Of a stretch of 64,000 bases of DNA, positions 55,563 to 64,000 are shown in pieces; positions within the stretch are counted from its first letter, which is position 1, and each line of letters starts with the position of its first letter. The DNA comes from Piezodorus guildinii. Lineage: Eukaryota > Arthropoda > Insecta > Hemiptera > Pentatomidae. Below the pieces are notes generated by a model that saw only the letters and a program-made list of their open reading frames with translations, was not told where the DNA came from and searched no databases. The DNA is taken from NCBI GenBank assembly GCA_023052935.1, contig JAJSOM010000022.1:24046-88045 (forward strand), written 5' to 3'. The translations under genes and the position numbers were made by a program.

Positions 55563-56626
55563 AAACCTTATATTATGTTTTTGATATATGTAATTTTATT
55601 TCTGTTTGTCTATTTTATTTTATTTTCCATTTGATTTATCTTATTTTTTTTCTTTATTTTTTTAGTTGGGTTTTTTAAATGTTTACCAACAATAAAAACA
55701 ATTGATGTACAAAATACATTTTAATAAATAAGTAGTGCATTGTAATGGAGTTCCAACCAATGTTTAAGAACTGTGCAGATTTATTCTATGCAAATAAAGA
55801 TTGATGTTATATAAAACAAAAAGTTATATCATTATTTTTTTAGTTTTATTTATAAAAGTAGTCTTCAAGTATTCATTTTATTCATCATTAGGCATTCATA
55901 AATTCTCTATTCATATAACTTAGACGCAGATGCGGGGTAGGCTATACAGTACTTCCAAAAGTGAAATGTTGTGAGGGTTAGCATTCCTAAAGAAGGTCAA
56001 CGGTCGGACGCACCTGAACTTTTTATTGGATAGTCTTTTTATTTTATTTTTTTATCCTTACTAGCAGGTATACATATGTTTATTTATACTGTTTTACGCT
56101 ACTTTTTTCAGTAAAAATACATTTTTTTCCTCTTACATTGCAGAAAAAAAAAATATTTTACGCAAATTAATCTACATTAAACAAAGAGTAAATCACTTAA
56201 ACTTTTCTAATGTATTAGTTATTTTATGCATCGTTTTAGAGCCGGTGGATAAGGTACTGTTCCAATGAAAATATAATTAAATAGGACCTCTTTAAAATGT
56301 TTTAAGAAGTTCTAAAGATTCATTACAACTATCAACTTTTATATCTTCAATGTATTTCTAAAACTGTTTTCCTTAAAACTTTAAAATTGTGTTGTATTCT
56401 AATGAATTTTATTGTTGATCGTATTATTAATTAAAAATAAGTGTAAGTTATCTATAATATTTTATTTATTTATAGTAGTATATATGTATTTTTATTTATT
56501 TTACCGTTTATATTGCCGTGTACTAAAACATTAAGTTAGAGGCACCGTTCGTTGGATACATTACAATTGTTTGTATAAATTAATCTTTTTGATGAATTCT
56601 ATAACTTTATTGTGGAACTTCGTGTC

Positions 56627-56845
56627 ATTTCCTAGGAGCTGTAGCTACTCGAGCCCGTCGATTTCATTCATTCTTCTTTCTTGTTGGTATCTGTTGCACT
56701 CTACCATTATGTGTTTTGCTGTGACTTTTACCATACAGTGTTCACATATTGGTGGAGTTGTACCTTCCAATAAATGACTGTGCTTGAGCCTTGTGTGCCC
56801 TATCCTCAGTCTGGTTAAACATGCAAAAATATATGATTTCATCCG
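56627..56845 (-). pseudogene. I-type LINE C-terminal remnant
   Basis: The minus strand encodes CLTRLRIGHTRLKHSHLLEG then PPICEHCMVKVTAKHIMVEC, the Cys/His motif after RNase H (compare LARLRIGHTRLTHGHLICKE and CQHC in the 34-kb element). It begins only a few bases right of the duplication boundary. No RNase H core remains. Confidence 0.7.
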
Positions 56846-56984
56846 GAAATGTATTAAATAAATATTTAAAATTCTAGAATATTCTAGAAATAAATAAATA
56901 CGAATTAACCTAAAATATATCTTTTACATCTCATTAAGTACATACACAAATCAACTCACACAAATTGGCATAATAAAAATTAGC

Positions 56985-57312
56985 TTACATCGGACTGTAG
57001 AGAATGGAAATATTGAAAGAGGAGGGATTTAAACGATGATAGGGAAGGAGCATGTCGGATGTTTGACGGGAGAGTATTCCATAAGGCAGTGGAACGGGCT
57101 AATAAGAAGCAATCATATTTTTTGGTTCTGTGGAAAGGAGTTTGGAGGTCGGACAAACGGGATCTTGTTTCCTGGTGATGGGTTGAGGATTTGAATACCA
57201 GAAGGCTGTAGACATAAAATGGATGGTGGGAGTTAATGATTTGATAAAGGAATGATCCATGGAAATATTGTCTTCGAAAGGTTGGGGATAACCACTTTAA
57301 CTCGTCGTACAT
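56985..57312 (-). pseudogene. CR1/L2-like LINE C-terminal fragment
   Basis: A clean minus frame: ELKWLSPTFRRQYFHGSFLY, ETRSRLSDLQTPFHRTK, STALWNTLPSNIRHAPSLSS and a stop. Same family as 13405-14219 and 28470-28800 but 5'-truncated. The family 3'UTR signature is not obvious on its left. Confidence 0.7.
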
Positions 57313-58187
57313 GGGTTAATTATATAGAGAATAGTTCGCATTGGTCATAAAATTCACGGTCAATTATATTGTAGACTTGACACTTTTTTGTATTGCCTAA
57401 GAAAATGTCCGGTTTGATGTTTTATATTTATGTTGAGGGAAAGCGATAAGCTTGAATGAGCAAACTCTCTTTTAAAGTTAGGATTTTTTTTTATTGTGGC
57501 ACTCTCTTCCAAATCAATAGGATGTTTAGGCCTTTTAGGAATATAATCCACTAATCCATCAGAATCCTTCTGTTATATAACTAATCGAATTATTATTAGT
57601 CATCAAAAAGGTCTAACATAAAATCGTCGTAGACGTGAGGGCAAGTAACATGCACGTCATGTTAATCAGAAAACACCTTTAAGAAATAATATAGTTTCGA
57701 CGATGAGTCTCAACTTTAATAAAAAGTTTGAATCTACTTCTTTTTTTTTTAAGTTTCCTGTGATTTGTAATTAATGATTGAAGCTCACCATCGAAGAAGT
57801 TTCTTTCGCAGGTAGAACGCTTAAAAGCTGAGAAATCTTTGTAACTTGAGTTAGCTGATTAGAGGCATTTATAACTTTTCTGATTCTTTGCCTTTAAAAT
57901 TAGCTCTGTAAAAGTGAATCATTTTTATTCATTGATTAATCTTCAAAAACTTCACTTCTTCCTTGGACGAGTTTTAACATAATTATTTATTTTAAATCCT
58001 TAAATTAAAAGAAATAGTAAATAGAGTTTAGTAATAGTTTGTTGAAGACACGATTGAATTTGTGTTAAGAAATATTATGTATCTACTGAATATAGAAGCA
58101 TGAAATTAATGAATAAGACGGGACATTTTAAATGTAAAAACACCACCGAACATTATTAGGTGTTGATTAAGTTTTTACAAAAACTTT
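57313..58187. other. Intergenic, nothing recognised
   Basis: AT-rich. The 63-codon minus frame at 57360-57551 has no identifiable domain. Confidence 0.45.
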
Positions 58188-58455
58188 TATTTTATTTAAC
58201 GTCACTTTATGCTACTGTGGCTAATCCGACGATGCTACCGTGAGGGTCCTAAATTTTGCCTATCCATTTTTAATTATAATAGGGAGCTTTAACGAGTACT
58301 AACATACGTCAAATAGGCTCGGAACCACCTTTTTACGTCCCCTCCGAAAGACGGTATAACTAAGGATTAATGGGAGTAATAAATCCTAAGACCCCCTATG
58401 GGTTTGAACCCGTGACTTTTGGCTGTTATGCTAGCCGCCCAGCTACAAGTGGTGC
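58188..58455 (-). mobile_element. tRNA-derived SINE S1, near full length
   Basis: Minus-strand copy. The complement of 58455-58370 gives A box tagctgggcgg and B box gggttcaaaccc. The 3' end is acgtcactttatgctactg (plus reading) with a TAAAT-type tail. With the 25172 copy it defines the family. Confidence 0.85.
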
Positions 58456-59439
58456 TACAAACATCTTATTGTAATAGGCTCATAAAACAAAATATTTTTG
58501 TTTCATTTTAAGTAATCTGGTTATTTAGCTATGTAAACTACTTAAACTATATTTAACATAAGCATCTGGGATTTTCTAGAATTTAGTTTTTTATCCATGT
58601 AAAACTATATATGTGTATACATATATATGAATAACTAAGTCATTATGAATAGATACGTCAGCAAAAGAATTATTTATAAGTAATGTGTTTAAATTCAACG
58701 TAATATATCTCAGATAATTCTCCTATTTCCACGATATTTATACATCTTACTTAGTTTTGTTATCAGTTTATTTTTAATTTTCCTTGATTTTTTTTTTAAT
58801 TCATTATAATATACCAACCCAATCAATAATTATTTTAACGTTCATTATTTATTTATCAAAATTTATGATATTTATATATGTATAAATAATTATAAGCATT
58901 TAAACATATTTTCTTAATTTTATATTTGTCTTCATAAAACGTCCACAATTAAAAATAAAAGGCTTGGCGTGCGTGCGTTCGTGACCGTTTGCATGACAAC
59001 TTTGAACATCACTACTCAGCTTTAATAGATTCAACGTTTATTAATTCTTACAACATGTTTCCCATTTTTACTAACAACTTTTGAAAAATACGGTTTATTT
59101 ATATATTTTAACTGTATTGATTTTATTGTACATATCTGTTTTTTTCCTGTTTATTTATACTGATACAATTAGGAACAAACAAATATTTTATTTTAACCTT
59201 TATTGTGACAAGATCGAAAAACCATTTGTGTCAATAAAAAACATGGATTTTTTAGGCTTCTGAACAAATAATACAACTCACTCAACTGATGTGACGATGC
59301 CATATATGGTATATATATAATATATGATATATGATATATCCATGTAACCATTATATCCAAATAAAAAAAAGCTTACGAAACTGTGCATGCACCACTTAAG
59401 CTTTACTAAAGCCTAGCTTAACTTAATATATTTAAAATT
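58456..59439. other. Intergenic, nothing recognised
   Basis: AT-rich, with a tatatgat-type imperfect repeat near 59300-59340. Confidence 0.45.
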
Positions 59440-59660
59440 CATTAGGCTGTTGAAAATGCGGTTAGGGTGACCCATTGGGTGCCCAGCAACCAGATAACCA
59501 AAAACCTGGAATAAAATAATTACCAAATCGCGTCTCGGTGGCAGGGACGCATAGCTCTGGTATAATTCCCCCGCCCTCACTCCTGACCCTAGGAAGCTCT
59601 CGTACAGCCTAAAAAGGCGAGATAAGAGTGAAAAGAAAAAAAAAAAAGTTATTGCGCTGT
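59440..59660. other. Unidentified GC-richer block
   Basis: About 220 bp with higher GC (cgcgtctcggtggcagggac, cccccgccctcactcctgac). On the minus strand RLYESFLGSGVRAGELYQSY and ASLPPRRDL are open, but I recognise no family and the frame starts in poly-Phe. Probably a decayed repeat or LINE end. Confidence 0.3.
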
Positions 59661-60000
59661 TAAACCACCGTACAGTCTGCACTAATCAGATAGATTTATT
59701 TTCGTAATTACTCACTTATGCAAAAGTACTGTATTTCATTTCCTTTTTTTTATTTATTTTTTTTTGAATAATGAATCTTTGAAATCGAACAAAAAAAAAA
59801 AAAAAAAATTATCCCTCCCTAAAAAAATTGAGATCTAACGCTTCAAGATACGTATAACCCGAATACCGAATAAAAAAAAATCATTTGTCCCCTGTAAAAA
59901 TTAATACATAAATAAATACCATAAAGTTTAGTCGTAAAATCGAAATTAAAATTCCTACAAAACGAAAAAAGAAGGTTTTGAAATAACAGAGGATAAGTGT

Positions 60001-60008
<8 letters not shown>
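59661..60008. other. Intergenic, nothing recognised
   Basis: AT-rich with A runs at 59790-59808 and 59873-59880. 3' flank of the Jockey insertion. Confidence 0.5.
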
Positions 60009-60031
<23 letters not shown>

Positions 60032-60288
60032 AGAAACAATTCTTTATTGAGTAATATTACAATCTGTCCAATCTAGGACATTTTTAATAGTGATAAATTA
60101 CAACATTCATACTACATTCACACGATATATACAAAACAATAAATTTATATAATAATAATAAAATATACATATATACAAAATAAAATCAATAAAAATATAT
60201 ACAATAGTCACTCATACCTATATACAATTCGCAAGCATACAGCACGTGAGTGGAGAATCTAGCCAATGCTAGAACTCCAATATACATG
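60009..60288 (-). other. Jockey 3'UTR and poly-A tail
   Basis: Contains gattgtaatattactcaata (minus reading) and AATAAA just before the tail. Fragments related to this UTR are at 2195-2300 and 8976-9090. Confidence 0.75.
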
Positions 60289-62973
60289 TTACAAGAGGTC
60301 ACGAGGCCACTGCCGTTTCAACCTTCTAGGTGGGTTGTACGGATGAGTGGAGCTGGATAGGGATTGAGCTAGAGGATTAGGATGATGAATGAGATTCTGG
60401 TGGAATTTGGAAAATTTGGATGGAATCAGGTCTGAAATAAAAGGAACATTAAGGTCGTGGTGCAAGGTATAGTTGGAAACATAATAAGGAGCATTTACTA
60501 TTGTACGGAGGACTTTGGATTGAAAGGATTGAATGCGTTTGATGTTAGTACGTTTAGCTGTCCCCCACAGTTCAAGTCCGTAGGTCCAGATGGGCTTCAG
60601 TATTGTCCTGTAGATTAATAATTTGTTGTCAACTGTAAGTTCAGATTTTCTGTTGAGTAGTCGGTATAACTGTCCGAATCGTCGGTTGAGTTCTTGTCTT
60701 TTAAGTCTTGTATGTGGGTTCCAAGTCAATCTTTTGTCTAACAGTAAGCCAAGATACCGGACTGTATCTGAAGGAGGAATTGGAATGGAATTGAAGTAAA
60801 CTGGCGGACAGGAGTTTCGTCGAAGAGTGAAAGTAACGTGTTTGCATTTGGCTTCGTTCACCTTTATGCGCCAAGCATTACACCAGTCTTCGATAAGAGA
60901 AAGGTGTCTTTGCAGGTTTAAGGATGCAGTTTCAGGATTGGAACTGGATGATAAGATGGCGGTGTCGTCTGCAAAAGTTGCCAGAAAGGTATCAGGATGT
61001 GTAGGAATATCAGCAGTGTAAAGGATGTAGAGGACGGGTCCCAAGACGCTGCCTTGAGGAACACCGGCCTCAACGGGATAAAGGTTAGAAAATTCTACAC
61101 CACAGCGAACGCGGAAGGAACGGTTTGAGAGATAGGATCGGAGGATGAGGTATAGAGACTGGGGTAAATGGGTTTTCAGCTTGAAGAGTAATCCAGTGTG
61201 CCATACCCGGTCAAAAGCTTGCGCAATGTCCAGAAACGCACCAGAACAATACTCTTTGCATTCAAGAGCTGAGGAAATATGGTCTACAACTCGGAGCCCC
61301 TGTTGAACTGTGGAATGCTGAGGACGGAATCCAAACTGATGGGAAGGAAGATTTTGAGATTCTAATATGGGTAGGATACGTTTAAGAAGAAGCCTTTCGA
61401 AGATTTTTGAGAGGATGGGGAGTAGACTAATAGGTCTGTAGGATGAAGTGTTGTTGGAAGGTTTGCCTGGTTTTAGAAAAAGAATGATAGTGGAATGTTT
61501 CCATAACAGAGGAAAATAGGTGGTTCGTAGGATGCAGTTGTAAATATAAGTAAGGAATATAATAGCTTTCTGCGGAAGTTGTCGGAGGATCTGGGGAGTA
61601 AGGAGATCGTGTCCAGGAGATTTACGGAGGGTCAGTTTTTGGAGAAGATATTTGACCTCAGAGGGATTAATAGCTTTAGGAGGTAGGGAAAGTTGAATTG
61701 GTGACATAAGAAAGTCTTGCACTGTTGCGGTGTGATTGGCGTGGGATTCCGGGTGAGGAGTGAAAACTTTGGAGAGGTGTGTGGCGAATTCCTCGGCTTT
61801 ATCTTCATCAGACGCAGCCCAGGAGTCATCACCACGTCGGAGAGGATGGGAAACCTGATGGTATTTTAGGATCTTTTTCGTGACATTCCACAGGGAATTA
61901 TCACGAGCTGATAGAGAGGAGAGGTAGGAATTAAACGACTGAGAACGGAAGGTCGCCAACTCCCTCTTCAATTGTCTACAATAGAAGTTATAGGAGCGGC
62001 GATCTGTTGGGTGTCGGGTGCGCTGCCATAATGATCTTGCTCGGCGTTTGGTATGGATGAGGTCTATAATATGTTGTGGAAAATGATTTTGGTGAGGATT
62101 TATATTGGAGTGTTTAGGAGAGGAGGCAGTCCAGACAGCTTGTTGGATGGCGGTGGTAAAGGAATAGACGGAATTATCTAGGTCATCTGGGGTTTTGAGG
62201 GTTACTCTGAGGTCAATATTATCGGTCAGGATTTGGCGGAAAAGGTTCCAGTTGACTGGGCCTCGGATGAATGATGGTGGAATGGGTTTTGGAATCGGAG
62301 TGAGAGATACTTTTAGGATCAGTGGACTATGGTCTGAGGATAGTTCATCAAGGCGAGTTACAGACAAGTTGAGGGAGCCTAATCCGCTGTGGATAAAGAA
62401 GTCGAGGATGTCAGGATTGCGGTTAGGATCGGTTGGCCAGTAGGTAGGGGAGTCAGGAGGCAGGATATTAAAATTTCGGGAGTTGAGTGCAGACAGCAAA
62501 TTTCGTCCCCGAGAATTCGTGGTTCTGGAACCCCACTGCTGATGCTTGGCGTTTAAGTCTGCACCCAGAATGAAACGATTTTCTAAGGAATCCAGGAAGG
62601 ATACAAATTCGGAATTGGAAATGGAATGTTTAGGAGGGCAATATGCAGATGTGAGGGTTACCGGAAAGGAAAAAGTCTTGATTACTATAGCCGTGGCTTG
62701 TAGGAAATCATAGGTGGGAAGTGGGAGTAAATGATGAGAGAGGGATTGGTGGACAATGATAGCAGAACCGGCATGGGCTTTGCCGTCTGGGTGGTCAGTA
62801 CGGTATGTCATGTATTGCGGTATTTTGAAGTACTGTTTAGTCGTTAGTCTTGTTTCAGTTATAAGTGCAACATCGATTGTTTTGTCTTGCAACAACACTG
62901 TCAGTTCGTCAGTATGATTTCTAACACCATTCGCATTCCAAAGGAGAATGGATAAGGAGTTAGGTGAATTCAT
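60289..62973 (-). CDS. Jockey ORF2: endonuclease-reverse transcriptase, intact
   Basis: 894 aa. The AP-endonuclease (~1-225) has LLWNANGVRNH, ALITETRLT, FILGADLNAKHQQWGS, ILDFFIHSG and SSDHSPLIL, so the expected catalytic residues are present. The RT (~480-760) has SYRPISLLPILSKIFERLL, FGFRPQHSTVQQ, GAFLDIAQAFDRVWH, AGVPQGSVLGPVLY and ATFADDTAILSSS (FADD at ~667), then VRYLGLLLDKRLTW. The C-terminus has NAPYYVSNYTLHHDLNVPFI. There is no RNase H, as usual for Jockey. The ATG directly follows the ORF1 stop (TAAATG), suggesting ORF2 is made by termination-reinitiation. It may be functional. Confidence 0.9.
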   Translation of the reverse strand: MNSPNSLSILLWNANGVRNHTDELTVLLQDKTIDVALITETRLTTKQYFKIPQYMTYRTDHPDGKAHAGSAIIVHQSLSHHLLPLPTYDFLQATAIVIKTFSFPVTLTSAYCPPKHSISNSEFVSFLDSLENRFILGADLNAKHQQWGSRTTNSRGRNLLSALNSRNFNILPPDSPTYWPTDPNRNPDILDFFIHSGLGSLNLSVTRLDELSSDHSPLILKVSLTPIPKPIPPSFIRGPVNWNLFRQILTDNIDLRVTLKTPDDLDNSVYSFTTAIQQAVWTASSPKHSNINPHQNHFPQHIIDLIHTKRRARSLWQRTRHPTDRRSYNFYCRQLKRELATFRSQSFNSYLSSLSARDNSLWNVTKKILKYHQVSHPLRRGDDSWAASDEDKAEEFATHLSKVFTPHPESHANHTATVQDFLMSPIQLSLPPKAINPSEVKYLLQKLTLRKSPGHDLLTPQILRQLPQKAIIFLTYIYNCILRTTYFPLLWKHSTIILFLKPGKPSNNTSSYRPISLLPILSKIFERLLLKRILPILESQNLPSHQFGFRPQHSTVQQGLRVVDHISSALECKEYCSGAFLDIAQAFDRVWHTGLLFKLKTHLPQSLYLILRSYLSNRSFRVRCGVEFSNLYPVEAGVPQGSVLGPVLYILYTADIPTHPDTFLATFADDTAILSSSSNPETASLNLQRHLSLIEDWCNAWRIKVNEAKCKHVTFTLRRNSCPPVYFNSIPIPPSDTVRYLGLLLDKRLTWNPHTRLKRQELNRRFGQLYRLLNRKSELTVDNKLLIYRTILKPIWTYGLELWGTAKRTNIKRIQSFQSKVLRTIVNAPYYVSNYTLHHDLNVPFISDLIPSKFSKFHQNLIHHPNPLAQSLSSSTHPYNPPRRLKRQWPRDLL

Positions 62974-64000
62974 TTAAGGATGTTTCAAGGCAGGGATTAG
63001 ATTTGATACTAGATTTGTAAGGAGTGATATAAGCGGCATAACAAGAGATTTGATTTCGGAGATGAACGATGTCATTAGACTGGTAAGATCTGTGACGTTT
63101 GATGGTGGAGGGATATGAGAAATTTGATGTTGAGGAGTTTTTTGAAGATTAGGTAAACTTTGAGGGATAGATTGTTGTACAATAGATTGAGATAGTTGAG
63201 GAAAAAGTTGTTCCGGCAGTGCCTCGACTTCATGACTCTGGTTTCCACCTCCAAGCAAGTGGGCAAATGATACATTAGAGTTTACAAGTTTAGATGGTTC
63301 TCTTCTGCTTCTGATAGGTATAGATGTTTCATTCGGATCCTGAGGTTTTTGGTATCTGGTTCTGAGTTTCTTGTAGATTTCGCATCCCTTGTAGTTAGCC
63401 GGGTGGTCCTTGAGGCACAGGGCACATACAGCGGGTGTTGATCTAGATCTGGTACATTCTTCTGATTTATGCTGTTCACCGCATTTCACACAGCGTGGTA
63501 TGTGGTGGCAATAACTTTTGGTATGACCATATGCCTGACAGTTATGACACTGAACTATTTCTTTCTTTGTGTAAGGTTTTTCAACTTTTACATGGGTATA
63601 GTACAGTCTACTGAGGTCATAGATTTTTTCGACTCCTGCTGATGGTTCCAAGTCCACGAAGAATAGAGGCAGTGGACTTTTATCTTTTAGAACGTTGGTG
63701 ACTTGCCTCACTTGGAATCCTAATTCTGTCAGTTCTTCTTTGATAGCTTCAACGGGTGTTGAGGAATGTAGGTTTCTGATTACAACCCTTAATGCTCTCT
63801 CCTGGCGCAGCTGATAAGTATGAAAGTCAGCTTTGGTCTCAGTCAGATATTTTACAATCTTTCTGTAGGTTTCAGCAGTAGTCGGAGATATTTTAGTATC
63901 ATTGGTTCTACTTATGCAATAATAACTATTAGGATCAGTTACTTTGTTTAAATGCGCACACATCAGTTTAAAATTTTTAATATTTTTAACAAATATTGGT
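62974..64000 (-). CDS. Jockey ORF1: gag-like CCHC protein, 5' end outside window
   Basis: The first Met in the window is at 63963, but the frame is open upstream to the edge and reads PIFVKNIKNFKL before it. That is the expected start of the conserved Jockey ORF1 N-terminal region, so the true start lies beyond 64000. From the 63963 Met: a PRE_C2HC-type region (YQLRQERALRVVIRNLHSST, ~50-125), then three zinc knuckles at ~139-195 (CHNCQAYGHTKSYC, CVKCGEQHKSEEC, CALCLKDHPANYKGC), then a Pro/Gln/Ser-rich tail ending LKHP. It binds element RNA to form the ribonucleoprotein. Confidence 0.9.
   Translation of the reverse strand, partial: PIFVKNIKNFKLMCAHLNKVTDPNSYYCISRTNDTKISPTTAETYRKIVKYLTETKADFHTYQLRQERALRVVIRNLHSSTPVEAIKEELTELGFQVRQVTNVLKDKSPLPLFFVDLEPSAGVEKIYDLSRLYYTHVKVEKPYTKKEIVQCHNCQAYGHTKSYCHHIPRCVKCGEQHKSEECTRSRSTPAVCALCLKDHPANYKGCEIYKKLRTRYQKPQDPNETSIPIRSRREPSKLVNSNVSFAHLLGGGNQSHEVEALPEQLFPQLSQSIVQQSIPQSLPNLQKTPQHQISHIPPPSNVTDLTSLMTSFISEIKSLVMPLISLLTNLVSNLIPALKHP

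Larger units (their letters stand above)
49308..56620. repeat. 7313-bp tandem duplication, unit 2
   Basis: Second copy. Homology ends at 56620/56621, where unit 1 turns into the junction and unit 2 meets cgtgtcatttcc. Confidence 0.95.
60009..64000 (-). mobile_element. Jockey-clade LINE, 3' end to window edge
   Basis: From a poly-A tail (T run 60009-60031) and 3'UTR with caataaag (60042-60049) through ORF2 and ORF1 to the right edge, where ORF1 is still open. Both frames are intact. The 5' end and target duplication lie outside the window. Confidence 0.9.

Noticed and set aside
57360..57551. 63-codon minus frame
   Set aside because: No domain, and AT-biased composition. Probably chance.

Overview
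The window looks like AT-rich nuclear DNA from an arthropod, most likely an insect. Every protein domain I can recognise belongs to a transposable element: non-LTR reverse transcriptases of the RTE, Jockey, I and CR1/L2-like types, one Ty3/Gypsy LTR element, mariner, Helitron-type sequence and a tRNA-derived SINE. I found no convincing host gene, tRNA, rRNA or CRISPR array. The species cannot be fixed from sequence alone.

Layout. 1-14.3 kb: a 5'-truncated RTE copy (357-1435, with 13-bp target-site duplications), RTE and mariner pieces fused at 2.4-3.06 kb, SINEs, decayed Jockey and CR1-like 3' ends, and a CR1-like LINE (12.2-14.2 kb) whose 3'UTR is split by a Helentron-like element. 14.6-17.3 kb: a longer RTE copy with 11-bp duplications and one frameshift. 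19.6-21.4 kb: a Helentron-like element split by a non-autonomous mariner. 22-29 kb: LINE remnants, a three-fold foldback repeat (23.6-23.8 kb), a Helitron with canonical ends (24.09-24.93 kb) and SINEs. 29.1-40.2 kb: a Ty3/Gypsy element on the minus strand with near-identical LTRs; its gag is interrupted after about seven codons by a 6.2-kb I-type LINE (33677-39868, 11-bp duplications). 41995-56620: an almost perfect head-to-tail duplication of 7313 bp, each unit carrying a Helentron-like element, a mariner remnant, a Jockey remnant and an intact RTE element with perfect 12-bp duplications nested in the Jockey remnant. 56.6-60 kb: further remnants and a SINE. 60.0-64.0 kb: a Jockey element with two intact frames running off the right edge.

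How they relate. The order of insertion can be read from nesting: I-type LINE into Gypsy into a (TA)n tract; RTE into a Jockey remnant, then the whole block duplicated; mariner into a Helentron-like copy; a Helentron-like copy into a CR1-like 3'UTR. The intact RTE (984 aa), the Jockey pair and the I-element frames are the candidates for recent activity. The SINEs and the mariner, Helitron and Helentron-like copies depend on proteins encoded elsewhere.

Most unusual points: a sequence abutting the Gypsy 5' LTR is complementary to the LTR interior (possible self-priming); a cUUCGg hairpin lies in the last codons of one RTE family; an 890-bp repeat family has asymmetric inverted repeats, a palindrome and an internal (CA)n; and a direct-inverted-direct foldback interrupts a decayed reverse transcriptase.
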